Source: Limisphaerales bacterium (GTDB lineage: Bacteria > Verrucomicrobiota > Verrucomicrobiia > Limisphaerales > UBA11358). From it: a DNA stretch of 32,255 nt. The stretch is from NCBI GenBank assembly GCA_003161635.1, contig PMOA01000133.1, positions 175-32,429 of the forward strand, given 5' to 3'. Both the position numbers and the translations under genes were made by a program. Position 1 is the stretch's first letter; each line of letters starts with the position of its first letter. The notes beneath the pieces are model-generated. The model searched no databases, was not told the origin of the DNA, and saw nothing but the letters and a program-made list of their open reading frames with translations. Shown here piece after piece: positions 8,918 through 16,430 of the stretch.

Positions 8918-9189
8918 TCCAGACACCCCCCCAGAGTGCCCGGTGACATCCCGGTCGCCAGCGTTCGGCAAACCCATCGGCAGCAGTCTCATAACGACCA
9001 ATGTAACCCAAACCCACCATCAATGCTGCCCGCCAGAATACTAGAACGGTTGCCAGAAGTCATTTCCAGAAAGCACAATTCCCAACCCACCCCTAACCCC
9101 TCCCAAGAAGGGCGGGGGGGGAGTTCCCGCTTCCGGAAATTATTTTTGGCAATCACTCTAAATGTGCGCGCTGCCCTGTTGTTTTCTTG

Positions 9190-9214
9190 CCCGGCGAGGA
9201 TTTTCCTCGCCGGG
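9190..9214 (-). terminator. Hairpin after the four-repeat secreted protein gene
   Basis: A perfect 10-bp stem, CCCGGCGAGG and CCTCGCCGGG, extended to 11 bp by an A-T pair around a TTT loop. It lies 21 nt past the stop codon at 9236. No long T-run follows on the minus strand, so it may terminate poorly or act as an mRNA 3'-end stabiliser. Confidence 0.5.
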
Positions 9215-9235
9215 AAGAAGTGTTCGATTCTGCCG

Positions 9236-11767
9236 TTACTCCTGAACGACTCGGTAGAAGCCGGTGTTGCCAGCATGGATGACCGTGTCCGGATACGAAT
9301 TCGTGAGCGAGAGATCGCCCGCCACGCCGTTGATGAGCGATGTCCAGACCGTGGGCGAACTCAGTTTAGTGGCGAACTGCACCGTGTAGAACTTGCTGGG
9401 CATGCTGAGCCAAGTGATGGTGTTGGTGCCGCCAACGGCTGTTATACTCGTGATGACCGGAATGCTGATCCGCACGGACAGGTCGTCAATCACCATGGTC
9501 CCCGTCACGGTCTCGGGACCGCCGGAGGCAAATTTAACCGAGAGTTGCCCGGTGCCCGCGGGCACGACGAAGCGGCCCGTAACCCGCTCGAAGGGTGATG
9601 CGGCGACGCTGCCCAGCCAGCCTGGGCTTTGGCCACCCACCTCGAAATTGTATTCCGGCCCAAAACTAACGCCCCCGGCATCGCGGAATCCGAAGGTCAA
9701 ACGCATACTCCCGCTCGTCAGATCGTCGGTGTTCGTCGTGTTGTAGATTCGGAAGAATTGCACGTCGAGCACGTCGTTGGCCGCCACGCCGGACAGGGTC
9801 AGGTACTGATACCATTCGCCGTAAGTGGCGCCCAGGCCGCCGGAATTATCCACCAGGGAGAGCGAGTGGGTGGGGCTGACGGAGTTACTCGTGGTGACCT
9901 GATCCATCGTGATATCACTTCCGCCGCGCGTCCAACCCGCCGGAGACGCGGACGCAGGATCGTCCAACAGAGATCCCACCTCAAACGTCGGGTTCGGGAA
10001 AAAGTTCCCTGCCAGGATGGTCGGGGGCACTGCTGGCGCTGCTGAATTGAGGGCCACTGACAGGTCGTCAATGACCATTACCCCGGTGGGTTCTCCGGAG
10101 CCGCCGGAGACCAGGGAACAGCGCATCCTCACCGCGCCGATCGGCACTATTAACGACCCATTCCGCTTCGTAAACGTCGAATCCGCGATCGTGCTCACCC
10201 ATCCAGCGCTACTCGTGCCGGCGGTGACAAAGTGGGTTTCTCCGACGAGGGCGTCGGTGGCATTAAAGAACTGCGCGGTCAAGCGCATCTCATGTTGGAT
10301 ACCGGGACTGACGTTATACATTTCAAACCACTGGATATTCAACACCTGGCCGTTGGTGGCGTTGCCGATGAGGCTGACATCGGAGTACCACTCGCCGTAA
10401 CCGCTACTAACGTCTGAATTGTCATCTATGACGGCCAAGGAATGACTTGGACTGACAGAGTTGCTGGTCGTCACCTGATCGATAGTCGGGTCACCGCCGC
10501 CGCGAGTCCAATTTGCGGGGGTGCCATTGGTTTGGTCGAGGTCAGTGCCGAGCTCGAAAGTCGAGTTCACCCAGAAGTTACCTGGCAGCAGCATCGGCGT
10601 GCGCGCCACGGATAAGTCGTCAATGACCATTACACCGGTGATGCCTTGGTAACCGCCGGAGACCAGGGAACAGCGCATCGTCACCGCGCCGGGCGGCACC
10701 ACCAACGTCTCCTTCCGCTTCGTAAACGTCGAACTCGCGATGGTACCCGTCCATCCGGGGCTATTCGTCGTACCGATGGTGGTAAAGTCGGTTGTTCCGA
10801 CGACGACGCTGCTGGCGTTAAAGAACTGCACGGTCAAGCGCATAATGTTGGCCGGATTGAGAACGGCGGCGTTCATGTGATACATTTGAAACCACTGGAT
10901 ATCCAACATGTCGCCGGGATTGGCATTGCCGGTGAGGCTGACATCGGAATCCCACTCGCCGTAACCGGTAATCGTGTTGACGTTGTTATCAATGACGGCC
11001 AACGAATGACTTGAGCTTACGGAGTTATTCGTGGTCACCTGACAGATATTCGTGTCACCGCCGCCGCGAGTCCAATTTGTGGGAGTGCCGTTGGTCTGGT
11101 TGAGGCTGGTGCCGCTCTCGAAAGTCGAGTTCACCCAGAAATTGCCGGGCAGCAAGTTAACGCGGGCCACAGATAAATCATCAATGACCATCACCCCGGT
11201 GATGGCTGGGTCTCCGCCGGAGGCCAGGGCACAGCGCATCGTCACCGCGCCGACCGGCACCACCAACGTCGCATTCCGCTTCGTGAACGACGAATTCGCG
11301 ATGGTGCTCACCCATCCGGCGCTACTCGTGCCGGAGGTGGCAAAGTCGGTTTTTCCGACGACGTTGGTGGCGGCGTCAAAGAATTGCACGGTTAAGCGCA
11401 TCTCGGGGGCGCTGAGGTTATACATTTCAAACCACTGGATATTCAACACGTCGCCGTTGGTGGCATTGCCGATAAGGCTGACATCGGAGTGCCACTCGCC
11501 GTAACCGTTAATAGTGTCTGTATTGTTATCTATGACGGCCAACGAATGACTTGAACTGACAGAGTTGTTGTTGATCACCTCACAGATGGTGGTGTCACCG
11601 CCGTCACGAGTCCAGTTGTCGGGCGTGCCAGTCGGCAAGCCGAGGCCTGTGCCGGATTCGAAGGTTGGATTGATCCAGAAATTGTTGGGCAGCAAATCAG
11701 CGCGGGCTGAACCGGTCACTATTAACAGAAGCGTGGCTGCGCCAAGCACTGCGATTTTATGATTCAT
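9236..11767 (-). CDS. Secreted protein with four tandem NFW/GEW modules
   Basis: An 843-residue secreted protein with a signal peptide (about 1-23) and four tandem ~180-residue modules at about 25-203, 205-389, 393-573 and 584-767. Each has LLPGNFW-NPTFE-like, W-TRGG, NSVS-SHSLAVID, GYGEW-SDVSL, MRLTVQFF, a middle GW, VVP-GAV-MRC and GVMVIDDLSV. The first three are very alike at both protein and DNA level; the fourth is more diverged. The fold is most likely a beta-sandwich of the CBM4/9 type, so glycan or surface binding is a reasonable inference. The C-terminal ~75 residues (YTVQFATKL, GFYRVV) form the short beta domain often ending verrucomicrobial secreted proteins. No catalytic domain is visible, so it is likely a binding or structural surface protein. 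The start ATG at 11767 has only a weak ribosome binding site. One clear and one degenerate GTCRRCAG-type palindrome lie upstream. Confidence 0.8.
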   Translation of the reverse strand: MNHKIAVLGAATLLLIVTGSARADLLPNNFWINPTFESGTGLGLPTGTPDNWTRDGGDTTICEVINNNSVSSSHSLAVIDNNTDTINGYGEWHSDVSLIGNATNGDVLNIQWFEMYNLSAPEMRLTVQFFDAATNVVGKTDFATSGTSSAGWVSTIANSSFTKRNATLVVPVGAVTMRCALASGGDPAITGVMVIDDLSVARVNLLPGNFWVNSTFESGTSLNQTNGTPTNWTRGGGDTNICQVTTNNSVSSSHSLAVIDNNVNTITGYGEWDSDVSLTGNANPGDMLDIQWFQMYHMNAAVLNPANIMRLTVQFFNASSVVVGTTDFTTIGTTNSPGWTGTIASSTFTKRKETLVVPPGAVTMRCSLVSGGYQGITGVMVIDDLSVARTPMLLPGNFWVNSTFELGTDLDQTNGTPANWTRGGGDPTIDQVTTSNSVSPSHSLAVIDDNSDVSSGYGEWYSDVSLIGNATNGQVLNIQWFEMYNVSPGIQHEMRLTAQFFNATDALVGETHFVTAGTSSAGWVSTIADSTFTKRNGSLIVPIGAVRMRCSLVSGGSGEPTGVMVIDDLSVALNSAAPAVPPTILAGNFFPNPTFEVGSLLDDPASASPAGWTRGGSDITMDQVTTSNSVSPTHSLSLVDNSGGLGATYGEWYQYLTLSGVAANDVLDVQFFRIYNTTNTDDLTSGSMRLTFGFRDAGGVSFGPEYNFEVGGQSPGWLGSVAASPFERVTGRFVVPAGTGQLSVKFASGGPETVTGTMVIDDLSVRISIPVITSITAVGGTNTITWLSMPSKFYTVQFATKLSSPTVWTSLINGVAGDLSLTNSYPDTVIHAGNTGFYRVVQE
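9467..11695 (-). repeat. Four tandem coding repeats (NFW/GEW module array)
   Basis: Direct repeats of about 540-555 nt at 11159-11695, 10601-11155, 10049-10591 and 9467-10018. Adjacent copies share long near-identical DNA runs, for example around the GATGTCAGCCTC(A/C)- and GTCATTGACGAC-type blocks. This implies recent duplication or gene conversion and makes the array prone to unequal recombination. Confidence 0.85.
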
Positions 11768-11881
11768 AGTGTTTCTATTGTTGCATTATTGTTAATTTCT
11801 TCATTGCCGCACTGGATCCCGCGAATCGGGGAATACGGGGTTCGTTGCAAGCATCCTAGAGCCAGATGTGGATTCTGGCGA

Positions 11882-11899
11882 GTCGGCTATTCTGCCGAC
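11882..11899. promoter_or_regulatory. GTCRRCAG-type 18-bp palindrome, candidate operator
   Basis: The sequence is GTCGGCTATTCTGCCGAC: outer 6-bp arms GTCGGC and GCCGAC are perfect, and the right half TTCTGCYGAC matches the site at 25322-25339. Its centre is about 123 nt upstream of the four-repeat gene's start codon. See the finding on the shared palindrome. Confidence 0.5.
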
Positions 11900-12030
11900 A
11901 GACCGGAAGGACGGCGCGAACGTCAGAAGAGCTTCAACCACTAAGCGCTAAAACCCCTCCCAAGCCGGCCTGATACCGCTGCCGCCTGAAGGCGGGACCG
12001 CCCGTATGGTCTCGGTCCAATTCGCAAGGG

Positions 12031-12048
12031 ATCAGCAGTTCTGTGCCG
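12031..12048. promoter_or_regulatory. Degenerate second copy of the 18-bp palindrome
   Basis: The core TCAGCAGTTCTG at 12032-12043 is identical over 12 nt to the core of the perfect site at 25322-25339, but the right outer arm (TGCCG instead of CTGAC) has diverged. It could be a weaker auxiliary site about 270 nt upstream of the four-repeat gene, or chance. Confidence 0.3.
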
Positions 12049-12152
12049 CCAGTCTGCCTGCCCCGCCAATGCGGCGATGCTTTGTGACATCGCCTGGCAT
12101 TCGCGCGCCGCGCCCAAGGCGGGCTGCGGACGCGCACGGGCTTGGTCTGGCG

Positions 12153-12821
12153 TTAACGCGCGACCTGACGGCGACGAAGCAACCCACCTAATCCGACCAG
12201 TCCGCCCACGGAAAGCAGCGCGATGGTCGAGGGTTCCGGCACGACGTAGGCGGAGAGATCATCGATGATATATTGGCCGGTCCCGCTCGCCGGGCCGCCG
12301 GACGTCAATTGGATGCGCATCGTCACGGCGCCCGCAGGTACCACCAATGTTTGGTTCCGCACGTCGAAGGTAGAGTTTGCGAGGGTGCTGACCCAACCGG
12401 AGCTATTGCCTGACACGACGAAATTGTTGTCCCCCCCGTTGCCGAAGGCATCCAGGAAGCGCACGTCCACGCGCATCTCATTGTTGGTACCAATGTTGTA
12501 AATCTCAGACCATTGAAAGCCGATGGTGTCGCCAGGGCTGGCTACGCCCGTGAGGCTGACGTCAGAATACCATTCGCCGTAGCCCGTGGTGCTGTTGTCG
12601 ATCACGGCCAGCGAGTGCGTGGGGCTCACCGAGTTTAACGTCGTCACTTGATCGATGGTCCCGTCACTACCGCCGAGGTTCCAGTTGTCGGGCACGCCAG
12701 CCGTCAGGGATTCGAAGGTTGGATTGATCCAGAAATTGCCGGGAACGATAGCCGCTCGCAGCGAGGCGGGAACGAATAACAGAGAGATGCCTATGGAGAA
12801 TAGTACTAGTTTGGTTTTCAT
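12153..12821 (-). CDS. PEP-CTERM protein with one NFW/GEW module
   Basis: A 222-residue exported protein. A signal peptide (about 1-23) is followed by one module (about 25-195: IVPGNFWINPTFE, NSVSPTHSLAVID, TGYGEWYSDVSL, NEMRVDVRFLD, YIIDDLSAYV). It ends with a PEP-CTERM sorting signal: VPEPSTIALL, a hydrophobic helix and the basic tail RRRQ. In this system an exosortase recognises the PEP motif and fixes the protein to, or releases it at, the cell surface. No exosortase gene is in the window. The module is closest to those of the four-repeat protein, so this may be the single-unit, surface-anchored member of the set. GGAAG about 10 nt before the ATG at 12821 is a good ribosome binding site. 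The ligand is unknown. Confidence 0.85.
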   Translation of the reverse strand: MKTKLVLFSIGISLLFVPASLRAAIVPGNFWINPTFESLTAGVPDNWNLGGSDGTIDQVTTLNSVSPTHSLAVIDNSTTGYGEWYSDVSLTGVASPGDTIGFQWSEIYNIGTNNEMRVDVRFLDAFGNGGDNNFVVSGNSSGWVSTLANSTFDVRNQTLVVPAGAVTMRIQLTSGGPASGTGQYIIDDLSAYVVPEPSTIALLSVGGLVGLGGLLRRRQVAR

Positions 12822-12968
12822 GAGTTTTTACTTCCTTATACGGTTTTTGGTTAACTGTTCTGTACGCGTAGTATAATTCGCACTACAGCGAGAGCAAGTT
12901 CAATCGGCATTTAGTTATTCACAGCTTGTTCACATTTTACGGACCATCTCCAATTTGACCGGTTCGAA

Positions 12969-13055
12969 CGTAGTCGTGAAGGTCGCGGGTTGCTTGAAGG
13001 CTTTCACCACTTTGCGCGCGATGGCGCTCGTCATGGGCGTGCCGCCAGCATTGGC
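12969..13055 (-). pseudogene. Response-regulator linker fragment (second copy)
   Basis: The minus-strand reading AGGTPMTSAIARKVVKAFKQ closely matches AGGAPMTSNIVRKVVQTFKQ of the intact regulator (residues about 128-147). Nothing recognisable as a receiver or LuxR-type helix-turn-helix flanks it, and the reading frame upstream is unrelated. It is a remnant of a duplicated or neighbouring regulator, not a gene. Confidence 0.65.
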
Positions 13056-13229
13056 CTCAACGTGGCGGGTGTGCCGCTGAAATCTGCCTTGGCGGAATTC
13101 TCGGTCAGAACACCGTCGCCATCGTGCTGTCGTTGCCTGTCGAAAAGCCAAAGCATCAATTCCGGGTCCGGCATGGGCAGGAATCCACGAAGCGTGCCCG
13201 ATACCCAGGCTGACCTGACTCCCTCCGGA

Positions 13230-13342
13230 TTCAACTGGGCACTCCCGGAAACTCCTTTTTTGAAAACAAAACACGCACAAAGGCCAATAAAATCATGTTT
13301 GTTTCTTCGTGGAATTGGAGTTTTCGGGAGTGCCCAACTGAA
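13230..13342. mobile_element. Small MITE-like element with about 26-nt terminal inverted repeats
   Basis: The arms at 13230-13255 and 13317-13342 are inverted repeats matching at 23 of 26 positions (core GGGCACTCCCG). They enclose a 61-nt A/T-rich centre with no coding capacity. An 8-nt direct repeat GGATTCAA occurs at 13227-13234 and 13343-13350; it overlaps the left arm by a few bases, so whether it is a true target duplication is uncertain. The element begins right at the stop codon of the response regulator. It could instead act as a long-loop transcription terminator for that gene. Confidence 0.5.
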
Positions 13343-13346
13343 GGAT

Positions 13347-13994
13347 TCAAGCCCCGAGGTATTTTGCCACCGCTTGCGCCCGGGAGCGGACGTGGAGCTT
13401 TTTAAAAACCCGCTCGATATAGGTATGAACGGTGCCATAGCTGATGCTCAACTGGTCAGCGATTTCCTTATACAGGTAGCCTTTGGCCAGATAATCGAGC
13501 ACCTCCTGTTCGCGCGCGGACAGATTCTCGGTCTCATGCGCGGTCGCGACAGGTTGTTTGAAAGTCTGCACCACTTTGCGCACGATATTGCTCGTCATCG
13601 GCGCGCCACCGGCGTAAACGTCCTTCACGGCTGCGAGCAATTGGACCGCGCTGACCGGCTTGAGCAGGTAGCCAGAGGCGCCGGCGGCCAGCGAATTAAA
13701 GATGGCGTCGGTATCATCATAGACCGTCAGCATCACCATCTGCATTTGTGGCAACAACCCGCTAAGCTTCTGAACGCATTCAACACCGTCAATGCCTGGC
13801 AGATTGATATCCATCAGGGCGACCTGCGGTTGCAGTCGTGGCAATTCACGCAAGGCTTCTTCGGCGTCGCCGAACGCACCAACACACAGCACACCCGAGC
13901 CTCGCTTCAAAATGCCCACCAAGCTGTGCCGCACCTGAGAATCATCTTCCACGATGGCGACGGTTATCGGATCATCCTTGGGAAGTGACATCAT
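13347..13994 (-). CDS. NarL/LuxR-type two-component response regulator
   Basis: A 215-residue regulator. The receiver domain (about 10-125) has the acidic pocket Glu16-Asp17-Asp18, phospho-acceptor Asp62 in LMDINLPGIDG, the switch Thr90 and Lys112 in LLKPVS. The C-terminal LuxR-type helix-turn-helix (about 156-213) reads LSAREQEVLDYLAKGYLYKE, IADQLSISYGTVHTYIERVF and KKLHVRSR, all expected for NarL/FixJ regulators that bind inverted half-sites as dimers. It lies 82 nt after the histidine kinase on the same strand and is its obvious partner. A GTCRRCAG-type palindrome in that gap centres 42 nt before its start, suggesting a separate, perhaps autoregulated promoter. The start is at one of two adjacent ATG codons (13994 or 13991). 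Confidence 0.93.
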   Translation of the reverse strand: MMSLPKDDPITVAIVEDDSQVRHSLVGILKRGSGVLCVGAFGDAEEALRELPRLQPQVALMDINLPGIDGVECVQKLSGLLPQMQMVMLTVYDDTDAIFNSLAAGASGYLLKPVSAVQLLAAVKDVYAGGAPMTSNIVRKVVQTFKQPVATAHETENLSAREQEVLDYLAKGYLYKEIADQLSISYGTVHTYIERVFKKLHVRSRAQAVAKYLGA

Positions 13995-14027
13995 TCAAAT
14001 CTTCGTTGCTCGGACGTGTCTGCACAA

Positions 14028-14045
14028 GTCAACAGTACTGCCGAC
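14028..14045. promoter_or_regulatory. GTCRRCAG-type 18-bp palindrome in the kinase-regulator gap
   Basis: The sequence is GTCAACAGTACTGCCGAC: 8-bp half-sites around a TA centre, arms pairing at 7 of 8 positions, 34 nt from the response regulator's start codon. It is one of three clear copies in the window and is placed where it could give autoregulation of the regulator gene. Confidence 0.5.
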
Positions 14046-14076
14046 AAGGATAATAGCAAAGACAATGCTTGGGCCT

Positions 14077-15903
14077 TCACCGCCGTTTCAAAGGCAGCAC
14101 CAACCGCACGCTGGTGCCCAAACCAACCTCGCTCTGTTGCTCGAACGTCCCGCCGACATAGTTTAGACGGTCCCGCATGTTCTCCAGACCGTGCCCGGTC
14201 TTGACTGTGCCGACGGGTTCACGGAACCCCTTGCCATTGTCTTCGATTACGAGCACCAGCGCGCCTTCCTGGACTTTCAGGCGGAGCCAGACTTGGTCGG
14301 CATGGGCGTGCTTGACGACATTGTGCAAAGTTTCCTTTGCCGCCAGGAACAGATCGTGCCGCTCAGCGGAAGACATGGGGTATTCCGGCAGTGACTCCGG
14401 AACTTCCAGCCGGCAACGAATCCCAGCCACCCTCAGATAATCCTGCGCATACTTGCTCATGTAGCTGACGAACTGTTCAAGATTGTCGTTGGCGGGGGTG
14501 ATGGCCCACACGATTTCATTCAATTGACGCGCCACCGCACCGGCGGTGGTGAAGATTTGCCGCAGATGGGATCGGGCCTGTGCCGGTTGGTCCAAGTCAG
14601 TCTGCGCCAACTCGCTGAGCAGTGCTATTTGGGTGAGGTTGGCGCCCAGATCATCGTGAATATCCCGGGCGATGCGCGTGCGTTCAAGCTCGAAGGCGCG
14701 CTGTTGATCGAGGAGTTTTATCCGCAACCGCATTTTGCGCCAGCTCGCGTAACGCACAGCTGTCACCAGCGCGCCAACGACGAGCACAAGAACACTGCTC
14801 CGAAACCATGGCGTCTGCCAGAACGGCGGCACCACGGTGATCGGCAACGAAACTATCGCGCCCGTCCACTCGCCCGTCTCGGTTACGGCCTGGACGCGGA
14901 ACTGGTATTGGCCGGGCGGCAGGTACGAATAACCAGCCTCCCCCGGGCCACCCCAACCGATGCTGTACATCTCGTTCCATTGCAGGATAAGCGAGTCGTG
15001 CGGGTGAACGGCAACGGATGAATTTGGATCGGTGCGCCAGGACCCCCAAGTGGTTGGATCGGTGTCCTTAACTGCCAGGAAGTGCAGGGACGGGTAATCA
15101 TCAGAGCGGAGCAACAGGGCGGTGGCGGGTTTGGAACCGTCCCGCATCCAGCCGCGCGGAACGGCCAGCGGCTGGTCGAGGTCATGATTTCCACTCAAAT
15201 GTGAACTGAACAGCAACGTTTCTGGATTCCCGTTCGTTGCCGCCGCAACCGAAACGGTGAGGTCGTCAATAACCATTATTCCCACAGTCTGTTCTGATCC
15301 GCCTGAGAACAACTCAAGCTGCATCTTAACCGCCCGATCTGGTGCCTGCACCTCCTCCCGGCGGCGGTCAAATCGTGAACGGAATACACTGCCGTTCCAC
15401 CCCATGCTTTCGCCCTTCACCAGAAAATCCTGCGCGCTCACGGTGTTGGCAGCCGAGTCCAGGAACCGCACATTCAGCCGCATCTCACCGCCAGCTTCCC
15501 GCCACTCCTTGTCATATCCTTCCAGTTGATAGCGCAACCGCACTGCGGAGGTGGGCAAGGCCGTATTAGGCCCAAACCGAAATTCCAGGCGCACCGCTGA
15601 TGAAGGAATACGCAACCTGTCAGTTCCGGTGTTCTCACCCGGAGCGATTCCCCGTGGCGATTTGGAGGATGACAGCATTCGCTCAGAAATTTGCCGCGGC
15701 TGTCCGTCAACCAGCACCTTTTGAATGACGACGATTGTCGAAGAGGTACCATTGGTTGAAGCCTCAGCTGAAACTCCATTCGGCAGCCACCCAACCGCCA
15801 GCCATAAGGTGAACGCCAGCAGGGGGCGCGTCTTCAGCCTGCGCCGGATCGCCGATAGGGCCGAATCCTCGCAAACCAATTGCGGTTGCTGGGCCATAGT
15901 CAT
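14077..15903 (-). CDS. NarX/DesK-type sensor histidine kinase with a module inserted in its Y_Y_Y domain
   Basis: Residue numbers are from the ATG at 15903. A signal peptide or anchor ends near residue 47. The periplasmic part is a Y_Y_Y domain, split: its first half runs to YQLEGYDKEWREAGG (about 98-139) and its second half starts at YSYLPPGQYQFRV (about 325-360). Between them, residues about 140-324 are an NFW/GEW module in permuted order. A membrane helix (about 367-383) leads to a HisKA_3 domain with phospho-acceptor His416 (ARDIHDDLGANL) and an ATPase domain with N box (ETLHNVVKHAHA), DNGKGF (from 555) and GHGLENMRDR (from 570). It phosphorylates the downstream NarL-type regulator. The open frame extends to 16053, but the extra 50 residues look non-coding. 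It lacks the two-component beta-propeller repeats that usually precede Y_Y_Y in hybrid sensors. Confidence 0.9.
   Translation of the reverse strand: MTMAQQPQLVCEDSALSAIRRRLKTRPLLAFTLWLAVGWLPNGVSAEASTNGTSSTIVVIQKVLVDGQPRQISERMLSSSKSPRGIAPGENTGTDRLRIPSSAVRLEFRFGPNTALPTSAVRLRYQLEGYDKEWREAGGEMRLNVRFLDSAANTVSAQDFLVKGESMGWNGSVFRSRFDRRREEVQAPDRAVKMQLELFSGGSEQTVGIMVIDDLTVSVAAATNGNPETLLFSSHLSGNHDLDQPLAVPRGWMRDGSKPATALLLRSDDYPSLHFLAVKDTDPTTWGSWRTDPNSSVAVHPHDSLILQWNEMYSIGWGGPGEAGYSYLPPGQYQFRVQAVTETGEWTGAIVSLPITVVPPFWQTPWFRSSVLVLVVGALVTAVRYASWRKMRLRIKLLDQQRAFELERTRIARDIHDDLGANLTQIALLSELAQTDLDQPAQARSHLRQIFTTAGAVARQLNEIVWAITPANDNLEQFVSYMSKYAQDYLRVAGIRCRLEVPESLPEYPMSSAERHDLFLAAKETLHNVVKHAHADQVWLRLKVQEGALVLVIEDNGKGFREPVGTVKTGHGLENMRDRLNYVGGTFEQQSEVGLGTSVRLVLPLKRR
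14932..15486 (-). repeat. Permuted NFW/GEW module inside the histidine kinase gene
   Basis: This 555-nt segment encodes, in order, the C-terminal half of a module (EMRLNVRFLD, MGWNGSVF, GIMVIDDLTVSV) and then the N-terminal half (GWMRDGS, SLHFLAVKD, WGSWRTDPNS, SLILQWNEMYSIG). In the secreted proteins the order is the reverse. Its length equals one repeat unit, and both boundaries fall at the same phase of the unit, just after the EMY motif and just before EMRL. Confidence 0.75.
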
Positions 15904-16430
15904 TGTTGGCTTGGGATGCACTTCTTCGCCATGACTATTCCATGGCCTCTGGGTGGAGCGAATGTCCCAGTTGCTGCCAGTTGGCGCCCAGACCCGCACC
16001 CCGCCTGGCGAGTTCGTAGGCGGCGCCGAAACGTTTCCTTTGCCGCGTCTCATCTGTGTTGATCCGCGTTCATCTGCGGTCGAATTGGATCGTTGTCTGA
16101 GTGGAATGCGCTTAATATGGCCCAGCTTAGGTAAGAACGCCAGATCTGAGTTGGTTTTAATCCTGCTGGGAAGTGATTTCTAAAGTCATTCGAGCAGAAA
16201 GCGTAAGGTAATCAAGGCACAGGCGATAGGAAGAAAGAAAGGGCGCTATCTTCTCAAGCGCCGGTCATAACGGCCGGCCCACGCGGCGCGTCTGAGTTTG
16301 CGGAGAAACGTTTCGATCTTTTGCCGCGGCGCTTCGGAAAGCGATGGATGTTGCAAAACCACTTGCTCTCAAAGTGGCCAGGTTGGAACAAGTCCACAAT
16401 GCGCCTGAGCAGCGTGTTACAAAAGTGAAT
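15904..16430. other. 527-nt gap between MFS gene and histidine kinase gene
   Basis: It holds a short dispersed-repeat motif at 16051-16080 (CATCTGTGTTGATCCGCG, then TTCATCTGCGG), commonly seen as a noncoding repeat in this kind of genome, and the terminator-like hairpin at 16242-16262. A minus-strand ORF tail of about 40 codons ending near 16252 is basic and unrecognised. No GTCRRCAG palindrome was found upstream of the kinase. Confidence 0.45.
16242..16262 (-). terminator. Hairpin with T-rich tail downstream of the MFS gene
   Basis: GGCGCT and AGCGCC form a 6-bp stem around a 9-nt loop. On the minus strand it is followed by a pyrimidine-rich tail CTTTCTTTCTTCC. It is about 170 nt past the MFS stop and could end the pilin-to-MFS operon. 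Confidence 0.4.

Larger units (their letters stand above)
8880..9235. other. Gene-free spacer with inverted repeat, dispersed repeat and terminator hairpin
   Basis: This 356-nt gap holds three things: the 18-bp inverted repeat at 8900-8917, a C/G-run dispersed repeat at about 9081-9121 (ACCCCTAACCCCTCCC followed by a GGGCGGGG-like return arm), and the strong hairpin at 9190-9214. Open frames across it have no recognisable motifs. Confidence 0.5.
11768..12152. other. 385-nt upstream region of the four-repeat gene
   Basis: There is no gene here. It carries the palindrome at 11882-11899, a second degenerate copy at 12031-12048, and a small CCGCCT/AGGCGG dyad at 11982-11995. The distance from the start codon suits a regulated promoter, but I cannot point to a convincing -35/-10 pair. 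Confidence 0.5.
12822..13346. other. 525-nt gap with regulator remnant and MITE-like element
   Basis: No intact gene. It includes the promoter side of the PEP-CTERM gene (12822 to about 12930, with a GTAGT/ACTAC dyad at 12868-12886), a fragment of a response regulator and a small terminal-inverted-repeat element. All three look like leftovers of rearrangement next to the two-component genes. Confidence 0.55.

Noticed and set aside
8968-8985. ATCGGCAGCAGTCTC near pilin copy 1 as a palindrome copy
   Set aside because: It shares one GGCAG half only and has no return arm.
9467-11695. CRISPR-like or tandem satellite array
   Set aside because: The repeats are ~550 nt, coding and in frame within one secreted protein; they are protein modules.
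12850-12867. GTTAACTGTTCTGTACGC upstream of the PEP-CTERM gene, as another copy of the palindrome
   Set aside because: Only the GTTCTG core and a few other bases match, and the arms do not pair well. It is tempting by position but too weak to call.
16252-16372. Minus-strand 40-codon tail ending RAAWAGRYDRRLRR
   Set aside because: It has no start codon or upstream homology and a stop in frame shortly before; it could be chance in GC-rich DNA.
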